Assembly (NCBI GenBank): GCA_021205375.1
Contig: JAJPXR010000139.1
Coordinates: 1 to 8,754 of the forward strand
Reading direction: 5' to 3'
DNA: 8,754 bases
DNA from: Clostridiales bacterium
GTDB taxonomy: Bacteria > Bacillota > Clostridia > Oscillospirales > Oscillospiraceae
The translations under genes and the position numbers were made by a program. Under the pieces are notes generated by a model. It made no database searches. It was not told the DNA's origin and was given only the letters and a program-made list of their open reading frames with translations. Shown piece by piece: positions 1 to 6,406 of this stretch. Numbering within the stretch: the stretch's first letter is position 1; each line of letters starts with the position of its first letter.

Positions 1-55
1 TTTTGCGGGTTATTTTTCTCTGCCCCAACTCTTGACATAGAACCCAAAAAAACAC

Positions 56-97
56 AAAAGGGCTGTATCAGAACTTTCGTTTTGATACAGCCCTTTT
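56..97 (-). terminator. Strong intrinsic terminator closing the nitroreductase operon (likely bidirectional)
   Basis: A perfect 15-bp inverted repeat pairs 56-70 with 83-97 around a 12-nt loop. The core arms are GGGCTGTATCA and TGATACAGCCC. Read on the minus strand, the stem is followed by a T-rich stretch (TTTTGTG then seven T), as expected of a rho-independent terminator. It lies about 75 nt past the stop of the last minus-strand gene. On the plus strand the 3' arm also ends in five T, so it could stop transcription entering from the left. A long perfect repeat like this could instead be the end of an insertion element lying to the left, but nothing inside the window shows a transposase. 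Confidence 0.8.
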
Positions 98-170
98 TGA
101 CGTGTGAAATGTGGGAGTTTGGGGGGCTAAATGCCCCGCAAATGGCCTCGCATAGCGGCGCTTTGCCCGT

Positions 171-482
171 TCAATCGGTATCCTCCTGCCTGGCCCACAG
201 ACGGAACGTCTGCACATAGGCGCAGTCTTTCGGCAGGGAGGGGTTGAAGAGCGCCGTGAACAAATTGACCTTACCGCAGTAGCGACACTTCCGGAACCGG
301 TCCTCGTAGATCTTGCACAGGTGGGTTTTGGTATCCAGATGCTCGCAGGGGTCGTTGTAATGGATGATGACCCTTCCGCCGGTGCCCACAGAGCGGGTGT
401 AACAGCACTTTCCGCAGCAGTGACACAACGAGTCCCAGTCCTTGCGCCACTTGAGCCAGGCTTTCAGGATGCGAAACCACAT
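171..482 (-). CDS. YkgJ/YcgN-type cysteine-cluster protein (putative Zn/Fe-chelating domain)
   Basis: A 103-residue protein with ten cysteines. A basic, Trp-rich N-terminus (residues 1-16) leads into the cluster CHCCGKCC (20-27). This is followed by PCEHLD (45-50), CKIYEDRFRKC (56-66), C69 and C87. The order CxCCxxCC, then PC..L, then C.IY..RF..C is the hallmark of the YkgJ/UPF0260 family, annotated as a putative zinc- or iron-chelating domain; its biochemical role is not settled. No signal peptide or clear membrane segment is visible, so it is probably cytoplasmic. The frame can begin at a GTG at 489-491, but the ATG at 480-482 is preferred: GGGAGGTG ends 6 nt before it and would serve as its ribosome-binding site, partly overlapping that GTG. 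It is the third gene of the operon, 21 nt after the TM1586-like nitroreductase, so a metal- or redox-linked accessory role is plausible but inferred. Confidence 0.8.
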   Translation of the reverse strand: MWFRILKAWLKWRKDWDSLCHCCGKCCYTRSVGTGGRVIIHYNDPCEHLDTKTHLCKIYEDRFRKCRYCGKVNLFTALFNPSLPKDCAYVQTFRLWARQEDTD

Positions 483-503
483 TCTGTACACCTCCCGACG
501 GAC

Positions 504-1172
504 TTATGCCCAATGAAAGTTTTCTTTCCCTGCGCCAAGCTCAAAATGATATTTGCAAATGCCGAGGTCGGCGCCGGAATAGGAACCGTTGTTGCAGGTC
601 ATACTCACCTGATCGCCTTTTCCCTGGATGGTAAATGCCTGTTTGTTCATCGCCGTTGGCGCTAACAAAGCTGCGGAGACGCCCGCCTGGAACCATTCCG
701 GGGCAGCCCCGTCATAGGAGGATACGTCTGACGCGGCTTTTGATTTGTGGGGGACCCCCTGGTCTTCCCCGTAGCCAACAACGACGATCCCGATGATTTT
801 TGCGTCCTCTCCTGCGACAGAGTTCTTTCTTGCTCCCTTGCGGCTGTACATTCCGCCGATCCACCAGCTATTCAGCCCCAGTGTCTGTGCGTAAAGCATC
901 AAATCGGCGCTGCTGTATCCCAGCTTTTCGTCAACGTCCGGTGTATCAGGGCCTGCGAGAATGATGAAGTTCTGAACGCCTTTGGACATCAGCTTCGCTA
1001 TGATCCCCGGCATCGCATCCTTGCTTTCCGTCACAAGCTGGATGTTCAAGTCATATTCCTCATTCTGTGCCTTGATCCTGTCGTTGAGCTGCTGGACCAC
1101 ATCTGCCGGCAGCGGCTTGTTCTGGTACTTGCTCACTTTATGCCGTGCGTGCATTGCTTCCTGTAATGTCAT
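504..1172 (-). CDS. Nitroreductase family protein, TM1586-like type
   Basis: A 222-residue flavoenzyme-like protein, predicted cytoplasmic. The N-terminus carries ARHKVSKY (about residues 9-16), a diverged form of the RRSxRxF FMN-phosphate motif. A central stretch reads FIILAGP...GYSSADLMLYAQTLGLNSWWIGG, matching the nitroreductase core. The C-terminal part holds AALLAPTAMNKQ and the closing block DLGICKYHFELGAG, which I recognise as typical of the putative TM1586 nitroreductase family. These proteins are thought to bind FMN and reduce substrates with NAD(P)H; the substrate is unknown. Two ATG codons lie in tandem (1173-1175 and 1170-1172). AGGAGG ends 2 nt before the first and 5 nt before the second, so the second is preferred; using the first adds one Met. 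It starts 18 nt after the stop of the upstream nitroreductase gene and is clearly in the same operon. Confidence 0.85.
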   Translation of the reverse strand: MTLQEAMHARHKVSKYQNKPLPADVVQQLNDRIKAQNEEYDLNIQLVTESKDAMPGIIAKLMSKGVQNFIILAGPDTPDVDEKLGYSSADLMLYAQTLGLNSWWIGGMYSRKGARKNSVAGEDAKIIGIVVVGYGEDQGVPHKSKAASDVSSYDGAAPEWFQAGVSAALLAPTAMNKQAFTIQGKGDQVSMTCNNGSYSGADLGICKYHFELGAGKENFHWA

Positions 1173-1190
1173 CATGACCTCCTGATTCCC

Positions 1191-1715
1191 TTACACGATT
1201 TTGATATAATCCGGCTTGCGCTGGGCTGGCTGCGGAGCCTCTCCGACGCCATATCCCAAAACGCAGTTGGCAACGCCAACGTAGTTTTCGTTGAGGCCCC
1301 ACTCCTTCAGCAGAGCAAGCCCCTCCCTGGAGGAAAACACTTCCTTTGCCCGGTAGACGAAGCAGGAATCCACGCCGACCGCGTGGGCGGCGTTCAAGAG
1401 GTTTCCTGCGACAAGACAGGCGTCCTCAAACCAGGTCGGAACAGACGCCTTGTTGCCAAACACCACCGCTACCGCCGGCGCGCCATAGAAGGGGTCGGTT
1501 TCCCGGCCGATCACCCTGGCGTTCAGCTTGCTGATTTTTTTCACCATTTCTGGCGACTTGACAAGCACGATCACCGGGGATTGACTGCCCATTCCGGTCG
1601 GCGCGTAGGTGGCCGCTTCCAGGATCGCGTCCAGCTTTTCCTGCTCGACCGGTTTGTTGCTGAAACTGCGAACGCTCCTGCGCGTTTTCAGGTTTTCCAA
1701 TGCCACATTTTCCAT
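1191..1715 (-). CDS. FMN-dependent nitroreductase family protein
   Basis: A 174-residue protein of normal length for a single-domain nitroreductase. The FMN-phosphate motif TRRSVRSF is at residues 11-18. APTGMGSQSP (38-47) is the second flavin-contact segment; many relatives have Asn-x-Gln-Pro where this one has Gly-Ser-Gln-Ser-Pro. Near the C-terminus GVANCVLGYGVGEAPQPAQRKPDYI matches the family ending. These enzymes act as cytoplasmic dimers that use NAD(P)H to reduce nitro compounds, quinones or other electrophiles; which substrate applies here cannot be read. ATG at 1713-1715 follows GGAGGG with a 9-nt spacer. It is the first gene of the operon, about 62 nt downstream of the predicted transcription start, and two putative operators flank the promoter. 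Its codon use is more mixed than that of the transporter genes, suggesting lower or conditional expression. Confidence 0.9.
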   Translation of the reverse strand: MENVALENLKTRRSVRSFSNKPVEQEKLDAILEAATYAPTGMGSQSPVIVLVKSPEMVKKISKLNARVIGRETDPFYGAPAVAVVFGNKASVPTWFEDACLVAGNLLNAAHAVGVDSCFVYRAKEVFSSREGLALLKEWGLNENYVGVANCVLGYGVGEAPQPAQRKPDYIKIV

Positions 1716-1745
1716 TTGACAAATCCCTCCATTTCAAACATCCAA

Positions 1746-1766
1746 GTGTGTTGCCTGCTGACACAC
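1746..1766 (-). repeat. Small hairpin in the 5' UTR of the nitroreductase operon
   Basis: GTGTGT (1746-1751) and ACACAC (1761-1766) form a 6-bp stem, extendable by a G-T wobble pair, in the untranslated leader just downstream of operator A. The left arm also contains TGTTGC (1749-1754), the same half-site that ends operators B and C. It could therefore be part of a wider regulator-binding region rather than an RNA element. No function is claimed. Confidence 0.35.
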
Positions 1767-1777
1767 GACAGGTGTTG
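1766..1777. promoter_or_regulatory. Putative TetR-type operator A, at the nitroreductase transcription start
   Basis: CGACAGGTGTTG is a near-palindrome (CGACA-NN-TGTTG, 5-bp arms with one mismatched pair). Read on the minus strand it covers about +1 to +12 of the predicted nitroreductase transcript, a classic repressor position. The same core occurs at 1825-1836, 7462-7473 and 7504-7515. The binding protein is inferred, most likely the TetR encoded at 7592-8152. Confidence 0.6.
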
Positions 1778-1784
1778 TATATAT

Positions 1785-1813
1785 AGTATACCGCACAGGA
1801 TTGACAGAATCAA
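1785..1813 (-). promoter_or_regulatory. Sigma-A promoter of the nitroreductase operon
   Basis: On the minus strand, TTGATT (1808-1813) is the -35 and TATACT (1785-1790) the -10, separated by exactly 17 nt. The predicted start is near 1778. Operator B abuts the upstream edge of the -35 and operator A begins at the start site, so the core promoter is bracketed by two copies of the same element. Confidence 0.75.
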
Positions 1814-1837
1814 GCAACAGTATTCGACAAGTGTTGC
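1814..1837. promoter_or_regulatory. Putative TetR-type operator B, 24-bp imperfect palindrome abutting the nitroreductase -35
   Basis: The outer arms are GCAACA (1814-1819) and TGTTGC (1832-1837), with TCGA at the exact centre. The 12-bp core CGACAAGTGTTG (1825-1836) lies inside. The pattern GCAACA-N-T-NN-TCGA-NN-A-N-TGTTGC is repeated exactly by the 24-bp palindrome at 7451-7474 upstream of the tetR gene, with only the N positions differing. It lies immediately upstream of the nitroreductase -35 hexamer. Confidence 0.65.
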
Positions 1838-2119
1838 GTGGTGGTCCTTCGCCATCCGTACGATTGCATTGTCCCACAGCCGCAGCGTTCAGCAGGCAGC
1901 TTGTGGGGCGTTTTCGTGAAAATAAACAATACAATTTTGGGAGAACGATTTGGATTGACCTATACAAATTGAGGGATGACTTGGCGGCGGACAGCGGCAG
2001 AACAGGGTCCCCGCCAGAGGGGACAGACAGGCGGGGGAGAGGAAAAGCGGTAGAGAACTGACAATGCTTCCTGCGGGTGGCTGTGGTGCTGGTTGGCGCA
2101 GTTTTTATCTGTCAGGTGT

Positions 2120-2159
2120 GAAAAAACAGCGGTTTTCCAGGAAAATAACGCTCTTTTTC
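2120..2159. terminator. Terminator-like hairpin in the gene-free interval (bidirectional)
   Basis: A-rich sequence with AGCG (2128-2131) pairs with CGCT (2149-2152) plus T-rich sequence. Five A before AGCG oppose five T (2154-2158), and an inner TTTTC/GAAAA stem closes a CAG loop. Small asymmetric internal loops make the stem imperfect. No coding gene feeds into it from either side, so what it would terminate is unclear. Confidence 0.4.
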
Positions 2160-2217
2160 GATGACGCGTCAAATCGAACCTGCGCGGGACAGGGAACAGA
2201 CGGCGAATGCAGGGGCG

Positions 2218-2250
2218 ACGGTCCCTTTCTTCGAACCGCAAAAGGGCCGT
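2218..2250. repeat. 10-bp hairpin with a single bulge
   Basis: ACGG-T-CCCTTT (2218-2228, T2222 bulged) pairs with AAAGGGCCGT (2241-2250) around a 12-nt loop. It is too well paired to ignore, but there is no U tract and no gene next to it; function is unknown. Confidence 0.4.
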
Positions 2251-2372
2251 AGGCAGCTCCTTACAATCACGTCTTTGCGGAAAGTGACGCAAAAGTTATA
2301 TGGAAAAATGAAAACAGACATGGAATTTGTTTTGTTCTATCCGCCGAATTTTGTGTTTCAAGGAAAAAAGAG

Positions 2373-2401
2373 TTGTCTTTTCGACAAAAAGGTTGTACAA
2401 T
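2373..2401 (+). promoter_or_regulatory. Sigma-A promoter of the ABC importer operon, with an overlapping palindrome
   Basis: TTGTCT (2373-2378) and TACAAT (2396-2401) are separated by 17 nt; the predicted start is near 2408. A palindrome TTGTC-TTTTC-GACAA (2373-2387) covers the -35 hexamer and the start of the spacer, where a repressor would block polymerase. It shares CGACA and a TTG just before the -10 with the tetR promoter, but the internal spacing is 2 nt longer, so it is not counted as a copy of the TetR-type operator. Confidence 0.7.
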
Positions 2402-2407
2402 TAATAC

Positions 2408-2615
2408 AAGTGAAATAGGAAGAGACTTGTAACTAAATGGTTTGACCTTTCGGAAAAGTGCGGGTAAGGATTGCAGGATGTCTGCCGTCTCTTTGCAATC
2501 TTCTTTGGAAAGGCGCTCCGTTGGTCCCAAGTCGGTTTATTTCATCTCATCGCCAGAGCCTGCCCGTGTCGGACAGGCTGTAAGTCCCATTTAACCGATT
2601 CAAGGAGGAAAACAC
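2408..2615 (+). other. Long 5' leader of the ABC importer operon with two hairpins
   Basis: About 207 nt separate the predicted start from the first ATG. A 7-bp stem GATTGCA (2469-2475) / TGCAATC (2494-2500) closes an 18-nt loop. A second, compact hairpin at 2557-2579 has a 6-bp stem (AGCCTG/CAGGCT), one mismatch, three more pairs and a 3-nt loop. The second ends 23 nt before the AGGAGG of the binding-protein gene. No known riboswitch signature was recognised and no poly-T terminator follows. It may affect mRNA stability or translation; this is inference. Confidence 0.45.
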
Positions 2616-3803
2616 ATGAAGAAAAAACTCATCGCGCTGTTTCTGGCGCTGGCCATGGTGCTGAGCCTGGCTGCCTGCGGCAGCTCAAGCAGCAGCAGTA
2701 GCGGAGACAGCGACTCGTCCACCGCCACTGACAGCGACAGTGCTACTGTCGAAGCCACCGATATCAAAATCGGCGTCTCCATCTGGAGCTCCACCGACGT
2801 GCTCGGCTCCCTGAGCGCCGACATCATCCAGACCGCCGCCGACGCCCTGGGCGTGGAAGTGGTCTTTGTGGACCAGGGCCACGTCTCTGAGCAGGTCACC
2901 GCCTCCGTCGAAACCCTCTGCGCCGCCGGCTGCGACGCCATCATCATCTGCAACTCCGCCGACTCTGAGATGACCTCCGCCATCAACACCTGCGATGAGT
3001 ACGGCACTTATCTGGTGCAGTTCTACCGTATCATCAGCGAAGAGGACAGCCCCGAAGTCTATGAGACCGCTGTCAACTCCAGCTACTATGTGGGCGCGGT
3101 CCATGAGGACGAGTACGGCAACGGCTACACCCTGATGAACCTGCTGCTGGAGAACGGCGACCGGAACATCTGCCTGGAAGGCTGGACCGTGGGCGACGCT
3201 ACCTTCCAGCAGCGCTGGGCTGGCTATCAGGCCGCGCTGGACGACTGGAACGAGGCCAACCCCGATGACCAAGCGACCATGACCGAGCCTGTCTATGCCA
3301 ACACCTCCTCTGAGGAAGGCGCGCAGGTCACCACCAGCTTCATCAACACCTATCCTGATATGGACGCTCTGATCGTGGCCGGCGGCGGCGGCGATCCCCT
3401 GGTCGGCTCCATCGGCGCCATTGAGAACCTGGGCCTGACCGGCACCATCGACGTGGTCTCCACCGACTTCCTGGAGGACCTGGGCGACCAGTTGGAGAGC
3501 GGCGGTATGTTCGCTGAGTCCGGCGGCCACTTCTGCGACCCGCTGTATGCCTTCCTGATGGCTTATCAGGCTTGCACCGGCGACCTGACCGTCAGCGCTG
3601 GCGAGTTCGGCTACGAGATCGAGTTCCCCTATGTGTACGTCTCCTCTGCTGAGGACTATGCCAACTATGAGACCTACTTCGTCAATGACTCTCCTTACAC
3701 CACCGACGAGATCCTGGAACTGGCTACCTATGACTTCGACGCTCTGAAGGAAGCTGCCACCAGCCTGTCCATCGAGGACGTTATGGAGCGCCACGCCAGC
3801 TAA
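2616..3803 (+). CDS. CUT2-type ABC importer substrate-binding lipoprotein (RbsB-like)
   Basis: 395 residues. The start is a lipoprotein signal: MKKK, a hydrophobic core, then the lipobox LAAC at 18-21, so Cys21 should be lipidated and the protein anchored outside the membrane. Residues 22-48 are a Ser/Asp/Thr-rich flexible linker. From about residue 50 the sequence DIKIGVSIWSSTDVLG begins a periplasmic-binding-protein fold of the ribose/sugar type. Further on, CDAIIICNS and the later VVSTDF (280-285) correspond to the family's conserved strands and hinge region. AGGAGG (2603-2608) lies 7 nt before ATG. It is the first gene of the importer operon, followed by two RbsC-like permeases and an RbsA-like ATPase. 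The ligand is probably a sugar or sugar-like small molecule, but the binding-site residues are too diverged to name it. Strong preference for GC-ending codons suggests high expression. Confidence 0.88.
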   Translation: MKKKLIALFLALAMVLSLAACGSSSSSSSGDSDSSTATDSDSATVEATDIKIGVSIWSSTDVLGSLSADIIQTAADALGVEVVFVDQGHVSEQVTASVETLCAAGCDAIIICNSADSEMTSAINTCDEYGTYLVQFYRIISEEDSPEVYETAVNSSYYVGAVHEDEYGNGYTLMNLLLENGDRNICLEGWTVGDATFQQRWAGYQAALDDWNEANPDDQATMTEPVYANTSSEEGAQVTTSFINTYPDMDALIVAGGGGDPLVGSIGAIENLGLTGTIDVVSTDFLEDLGDQLESGGMFAESGGHFCDPLYAFLMAYQACTGDLTVSAGEFGYEIEFPYVYVSSAEDYANYETYFVNDSPYTTDEILELATYDFDALKEAATSLSIEDVMERHAS

Positions 3804-3861
3804 GTTACGGAAAACCAACCGCACGAGAAATCGAGTAATCTTTTACCGCTCGTATATGCAG

Positions 3862-3894
3862 GGGGAAAGGGACATCTCGCATGTCCCTTTCTCC
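3862..3894 (+). repeat. Strong intercistronic hairpin after the binding-protein gene
   Basis: GGGGAAAGGGACAT (3862-3875) pairs with 3881-3894 in a 14-pair stem (13 Watson-Crick, one G-U) with a 5-nt loop. There is no U tract, so it is not a typical terminator. It sits in the 136-nt gap between the binding protein and the first permease. Hairpins here in other importer operons protect the upstream mRNA and raise the ratio of binding protein to membrane parts; the same role is inferred here. Confidence 0.65.
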
Positions 3895-3939
3895 ATACCA
3901 GCCCCGCTGGGCAGAGACGTATACGCAGAAAGGAGAACT

Positions 3940-4890
3940 ATGAAAGAAAAATTTGACAAGTTTAAGACATCACAGTGGTACGGCCTGGTTTTGCTGGCTC
4001 TGCTGCTGCTGGTGTTCTGGGGGTTCTTCAAGATTCTGCGGCCCGCCACCTTCGGCACGCCCCAGAAGCTGATCCTCTACGCACAGACCGCCATCATCTA
4101 CGCGGTGGGCGGCTGCGGCCTTTACTTCATCGTCTCGATGGGCCTGTTCGACTTCTCCATCGGCGCGAACATCGTGCTGTCCGCCGTTATCGCGGTGTCG
4201 GCCAGCCAGTACCTCGGCTACGCGGGCCTGATTTTGGCCCCCATCATCAGCGGCACCCTGATGGGCGTTGTCAACGGTATCGTCTATGTCAAGCTGCGCA
4301 TCCCGTCCATGATCGTCACCACCGGTCTGGCGCTCATCTACGAGAGCCTGAGCGTGTTCGCCGCCGGCGGCTCGGAGAAGATTTTGGACAGCTCCCTGCG
4401 GGCCTTCGGCTCCTATCCCTATAACCTGATCGTCGCCGTCATTGCCTACCTGCTGTGCGCTGGCCTGCTGAAATACACCAAGGTCGGCACCTACAGCAAC
4501 GCCATCGGCAGCAACGAGTTCGTGGCCAAGAACATGGGCGTGGACGTGAACAAGTACAAGATCATCTCCTTTACCCTGTGCGGCATGTTCGCGGGCATCA
4601 TGGCCCTGCTGACCATCAGCTACGGCACCTCCATGACCTCCGCCTCCAACATGAGCTCCCTGAGCCGGAACTTCACCCCCCTGATGGGCGCGTTCTTCGG
4701 CGTGGCCTTCAAGAAGTACGGCCATCCTGTGGTTGCCGTAGTGGTGGGCCAGATGGTGGTCTCTCTGCTGTTCAACGGCTTCGTGGTGCTGGGCGCACCG
4801 ACCACGGTGCAGAACATCGTTACCGGCCTGACCCTCCTGGTCATCGTCACCATGACGACCAAGGCGGTCAAGGGCGCGGTCGTCAAGTAA
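3940..4890 (+). CDS. CUT2 ABC importer permease 1 (RbsC-like, BPD_transp_2 family)
   Basis: 316 residues, the usual length for an RbsC-type permease. A short basic cytoplasmic N-terminus is followed by hydrophobic segments spread over the whole protein, consistent with about 8-10 membrane helices. GLFDFSIGAN (68-77) is this protein's version of the GGIDLSVG signature of ribose-type permeases. IGSNEFVAKNMGV (189-201) corresponds to the cytoplasmic coupling loop that contacts the ATPase. The C-terminal NGFVVLGAPTTVQNIVTG also matches the family. The reading frame is open back to an ATG at 3856, but ATG at 3940 has AGGAG 4 nt upstream, and the earlier start would place a hydrophilic extension across the intercistronic hairpin. 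The ATPase gene begins 13 nt after its stop. It likely pairs with the second permease (6407-7339) as a heterodimer. Confidence 0.88.
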   Translation: MKEKFDKFKTSQWYGLVLLALLLLVFWGFFKILRPATFGTPQKLILYAQTAIIYAVGGCGLYFIVSMGLFDFSIGANIVLSAVIAVSASQYLGYAGLILAPIISGTLMGVVNGIVYVKLRIPSMIVTTGLALIYESLSVFAAGGSEKILDSSLRAFGSYPYNLIVAVIAYLLCAGLLKYTKVGTYSNAIGSNEFVAKNMGVDVNKYKIISFTLCGMFAGIMALLTISYGTSMTSASNMSSLSRNFTPLMGAFFGVAFKKYGHPVVAVVVGQMVVSLLFNGFVVLGAPTTVQNIVTGLTLLVIVTMTTKAVKGAVVK

Positions 4891-4903
4891 AGGGGTGAGA
4901 AGA

Positions 4904-6394
4904 ATGGGAGAACTGTTATTAAAAGCCGAAAATATCGACAAGTCCTTCGGTCTCACCCACGCGGTCAAAAACGTGTCGCTGGAGTTCAACAAGGGAGAAA
5001 TCCACGCGCTGATCGGTGAAAACGGCTCCGGCAAGTCCACCTTTACCAACATGCTCTGCGGCATCTACACCATGGACGGCGGCACCTTCACCCTGGACGG
5101 AGAGGAGGTCCATCCCAAAAACCAGGTGGACGCCAACCACCACGGCATCGCCATCATCGTGCAGGAGCTGGGCACCCTGTCCGGCCTGACGGTGGCGGAG
5201 AACATCTTCCTGGGCAACGAGGACCAGTTCATCAAGTACGGCATCAAAAACACCGCCGCCATGAACAAAAAGGCCCAGGAACTGCTGAATGAGTACGGTT
5301 TCAGCCGCATTTCGGCCACAGCCGTCATCGACAACTACAACTTCGAGGACCGCAAGCTCATCGAGATCGTCAAGGCCACCTACTTCCACCCGAAGATCGT
5401 GGTCGTGGACGAGACCACCACCGCCCTGAACCAGAGCGGCCGTGACGAGCTGTTCAAGCACATGCTCCGCATCCGGGACGAGGGCAACTGCGTTATCTTC
5501 ATTTCCCACGACCTGGGCGAGGTGCTGCATTACTCCGACCGTATCTCCATCCTCCGCGACGGCGACTATATCGCCACCGTCAACGCAGACGACGTGAACG
5601 AGGACGAGCTGAAGCGCCTGATGGTGGGCCGTGAGCTGGGCGACCGTTACTATCGTACCGATTACGGCGAGAAGGTCTCCGACGAGGTGGTTCTCTCCCT
5701 GAAGGACGTTTCCGTCCCCGGCGAGCTGGACCACGTCAACCTGGAACTGCACAAGGGCGAGATTTTGGGCATCGGCGGCCTGAGCGACTGCGGTATGCAC
5801 GAGCTGGGCAAAGCGGCCTTCGGCGCGTCCTATGACCGCACCGGTACCGTCACTCTGGGCGACGGCACCCCCATCAACGACATCAACACCGCCATTAACC
5901 ACAGCGTGGCCTACGCCTCCAAGGACCGCGACAACGAGTCCCTGGTCATCAACGACACCATCCAGGACAACATCACCCTGCCCTCCATGCGGGACATGGG
6001 ATTCCTGCTCTCCGGCAAGAAGATGAAGGAGTTCGCCAACAAGTACGCCAAGATGATGAGCGTCAAGATGGTGAACGTGGACCAGTTCGTCTCCAATCTG
6101 TCCGGCGGCAACAAGCAGAAGGTGGTGCTGGCCCGGTGGATCGGCAAGGGCTCGGACATCCTGATTCTGGACAGCCCCACCCGCGGCATCGACGTGATGG
6201 TCAAGGCGGACATCTACGACCTGATGGACCGCATGAGAAAAGAAGGGAAAGCAGTGTTGATGATTTCCGAGGAGATCATGGAGCTGCTGGGCATGAGCGA
6301 CCGCATCGTGATCATGCGCGACGGAAAGGTCAGCGGCGAGTTTACCAGAAGCCCGGACCTGTCTGAAGAGTCCCTGATCGACAAGATGGTTTAA
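4904..6394 (+). CDS. CUT2 ABC importer ATPase with two ABC domains (RbsA/MglA-like)
   Basis: 496 residues with two tandem ABC domains, as usual for RbsA-type ATPases. Domain 1 has a full Walker A GENGSGKST (38-46), Q-loop Gln87, Walker B VVVDE (catalytic Glu170) and the H-loop SHD (His202). Its ABC signature, however, is lost: the position is NYNFEDRK (144-151) instead of an LSxGQ motif. Domain 2 has a degenerate P-loop (around 291-300, no GKS/T) and an intact signature LSGGNKQK (399-406). Its Walker B reads LDSPTRG, with Ser424 where the catalytic Glu normally stands. Only one composite site (domain 1 Walker motifs plus domain 2 signature) therefore looks hydrolytic. ATG at 4904 is chosen over the in-frame GTG at 4895, because AGGGGTG then lies about 6 nt upstream as ribosome-binding site. 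It powers the two flanking permeases from the cytoplasmic face. Confidence 0.9.
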   Translation: MGELLLKAENIDKSFGLTHAVKNVSLEFNKGEIHALIGENGSGKSTFTNMLCGIYTMDGGTFTLDGEEVHPKNQVDANHHGIAIIVQELGTLSGLTVAENIFLGNEDQFIKYGIKNTAAMNKKAQELLNEYGFSRISATAVIDNYNFEDRKLIEIVKATYFHPKIVVVDETTTALNQSGRDELFKHMLRIRDEGNCVIFISHDLGEVLHYSDRISILRDGDYIATVNADDVNEDELKRLMVGRELGDRYYRTDYGEKVSDEVVLSLKDVSVPGELDHVNLELHKGEILGIGGLSDCGMHELGKAAFGASYDRTGTVTLGDGTPINDINTAINHSVAYASKDRDNESLVINDTIQDNITLPSMRDMGFLLSGKKMKEFANKYAKMMSVKMVNVDQFVSNLSGGNKQKVVLARWIGKGSDILILDSPTRGIDVMVKADIYDLMDRMRKEGKAVLMISEEIMELLGMSDRIVIMRDGKVSGEFTRSPDLSEESLIDKMV

Positions 6395-6406
6395 GGAGGC
6401 GGGGAC

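Larger units (their letters stand above)
1838..2372. other. Gene-free interval with several hairpins
   Basis: No convincing protein gene is present on either strand: the open frames lack ribosome-binding sites and look low-complexity. The interval holds a pair of mutually exclusive stems around 2007-2036 (GTCCCC with GGGGAC, or CCCCGCC with GGCGGGG), a terminator-like hairpin at 2120-2159 and a 10-bp hairpin at 2218-2250. A weak promoter-like pair (TTGGGA near 1937, TATACA at 1961-1966, 18-nt spacer) precedes them on the plus strand. A small RNA is possible but not shown. Confidence 0.4.

Noticed and set aside
1..97. Possible right end of an insertion sequence (left flank plus the 15-bp perfect inverted repeat)
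   Set aside because: Long inverted repeats of this sort occur at IS ends, but no transposase fragment, target duplication or second end is visible. The repeat with its T tract is fully explained as the terminator of the minus-strand operon.
1766..1777. LexA (SOS) box as an explanation for the repeated palindrome
   Set aside because: The Gram-positive LexA box is CGAAC-N4-GTTCG. The element here is CGAC(A/G)NNTGTTG, with different arms and a 2-nt centre.
1960..2292. 110-codon open frame on the minus strand in the gene-free interval
   Set aside because: Basic, Arg/Pro/Cys-rich product without a ribosome-binding site or family resemblance; it runs across several hairpins.
2685..3824. 379-codon open frame on the minus strand opposite the binding-protein gene
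   Set aside because: It is a mirror of the strong third-position GC bias of the real gene. It is low-complexity (Gly/Val/Asp/His-rich), has no ribosome-binding site, and the plus-strand gene has a lipobox and family motifs.
3970..5064. 364-codon open frame on the minus strand opposite permease 1
   Set aside because: The same codon-bias shadow; the product is rich in Gly, His, Asp and Gln without a recognisable domain.
4919..5902. 327-codon open frame on the minus strand opposite the ATPase
   Set aside because: Shadow of the Walker-motif-bearing gene on the other strand; repetitive Val/Asp/Gln composition, no start signal.
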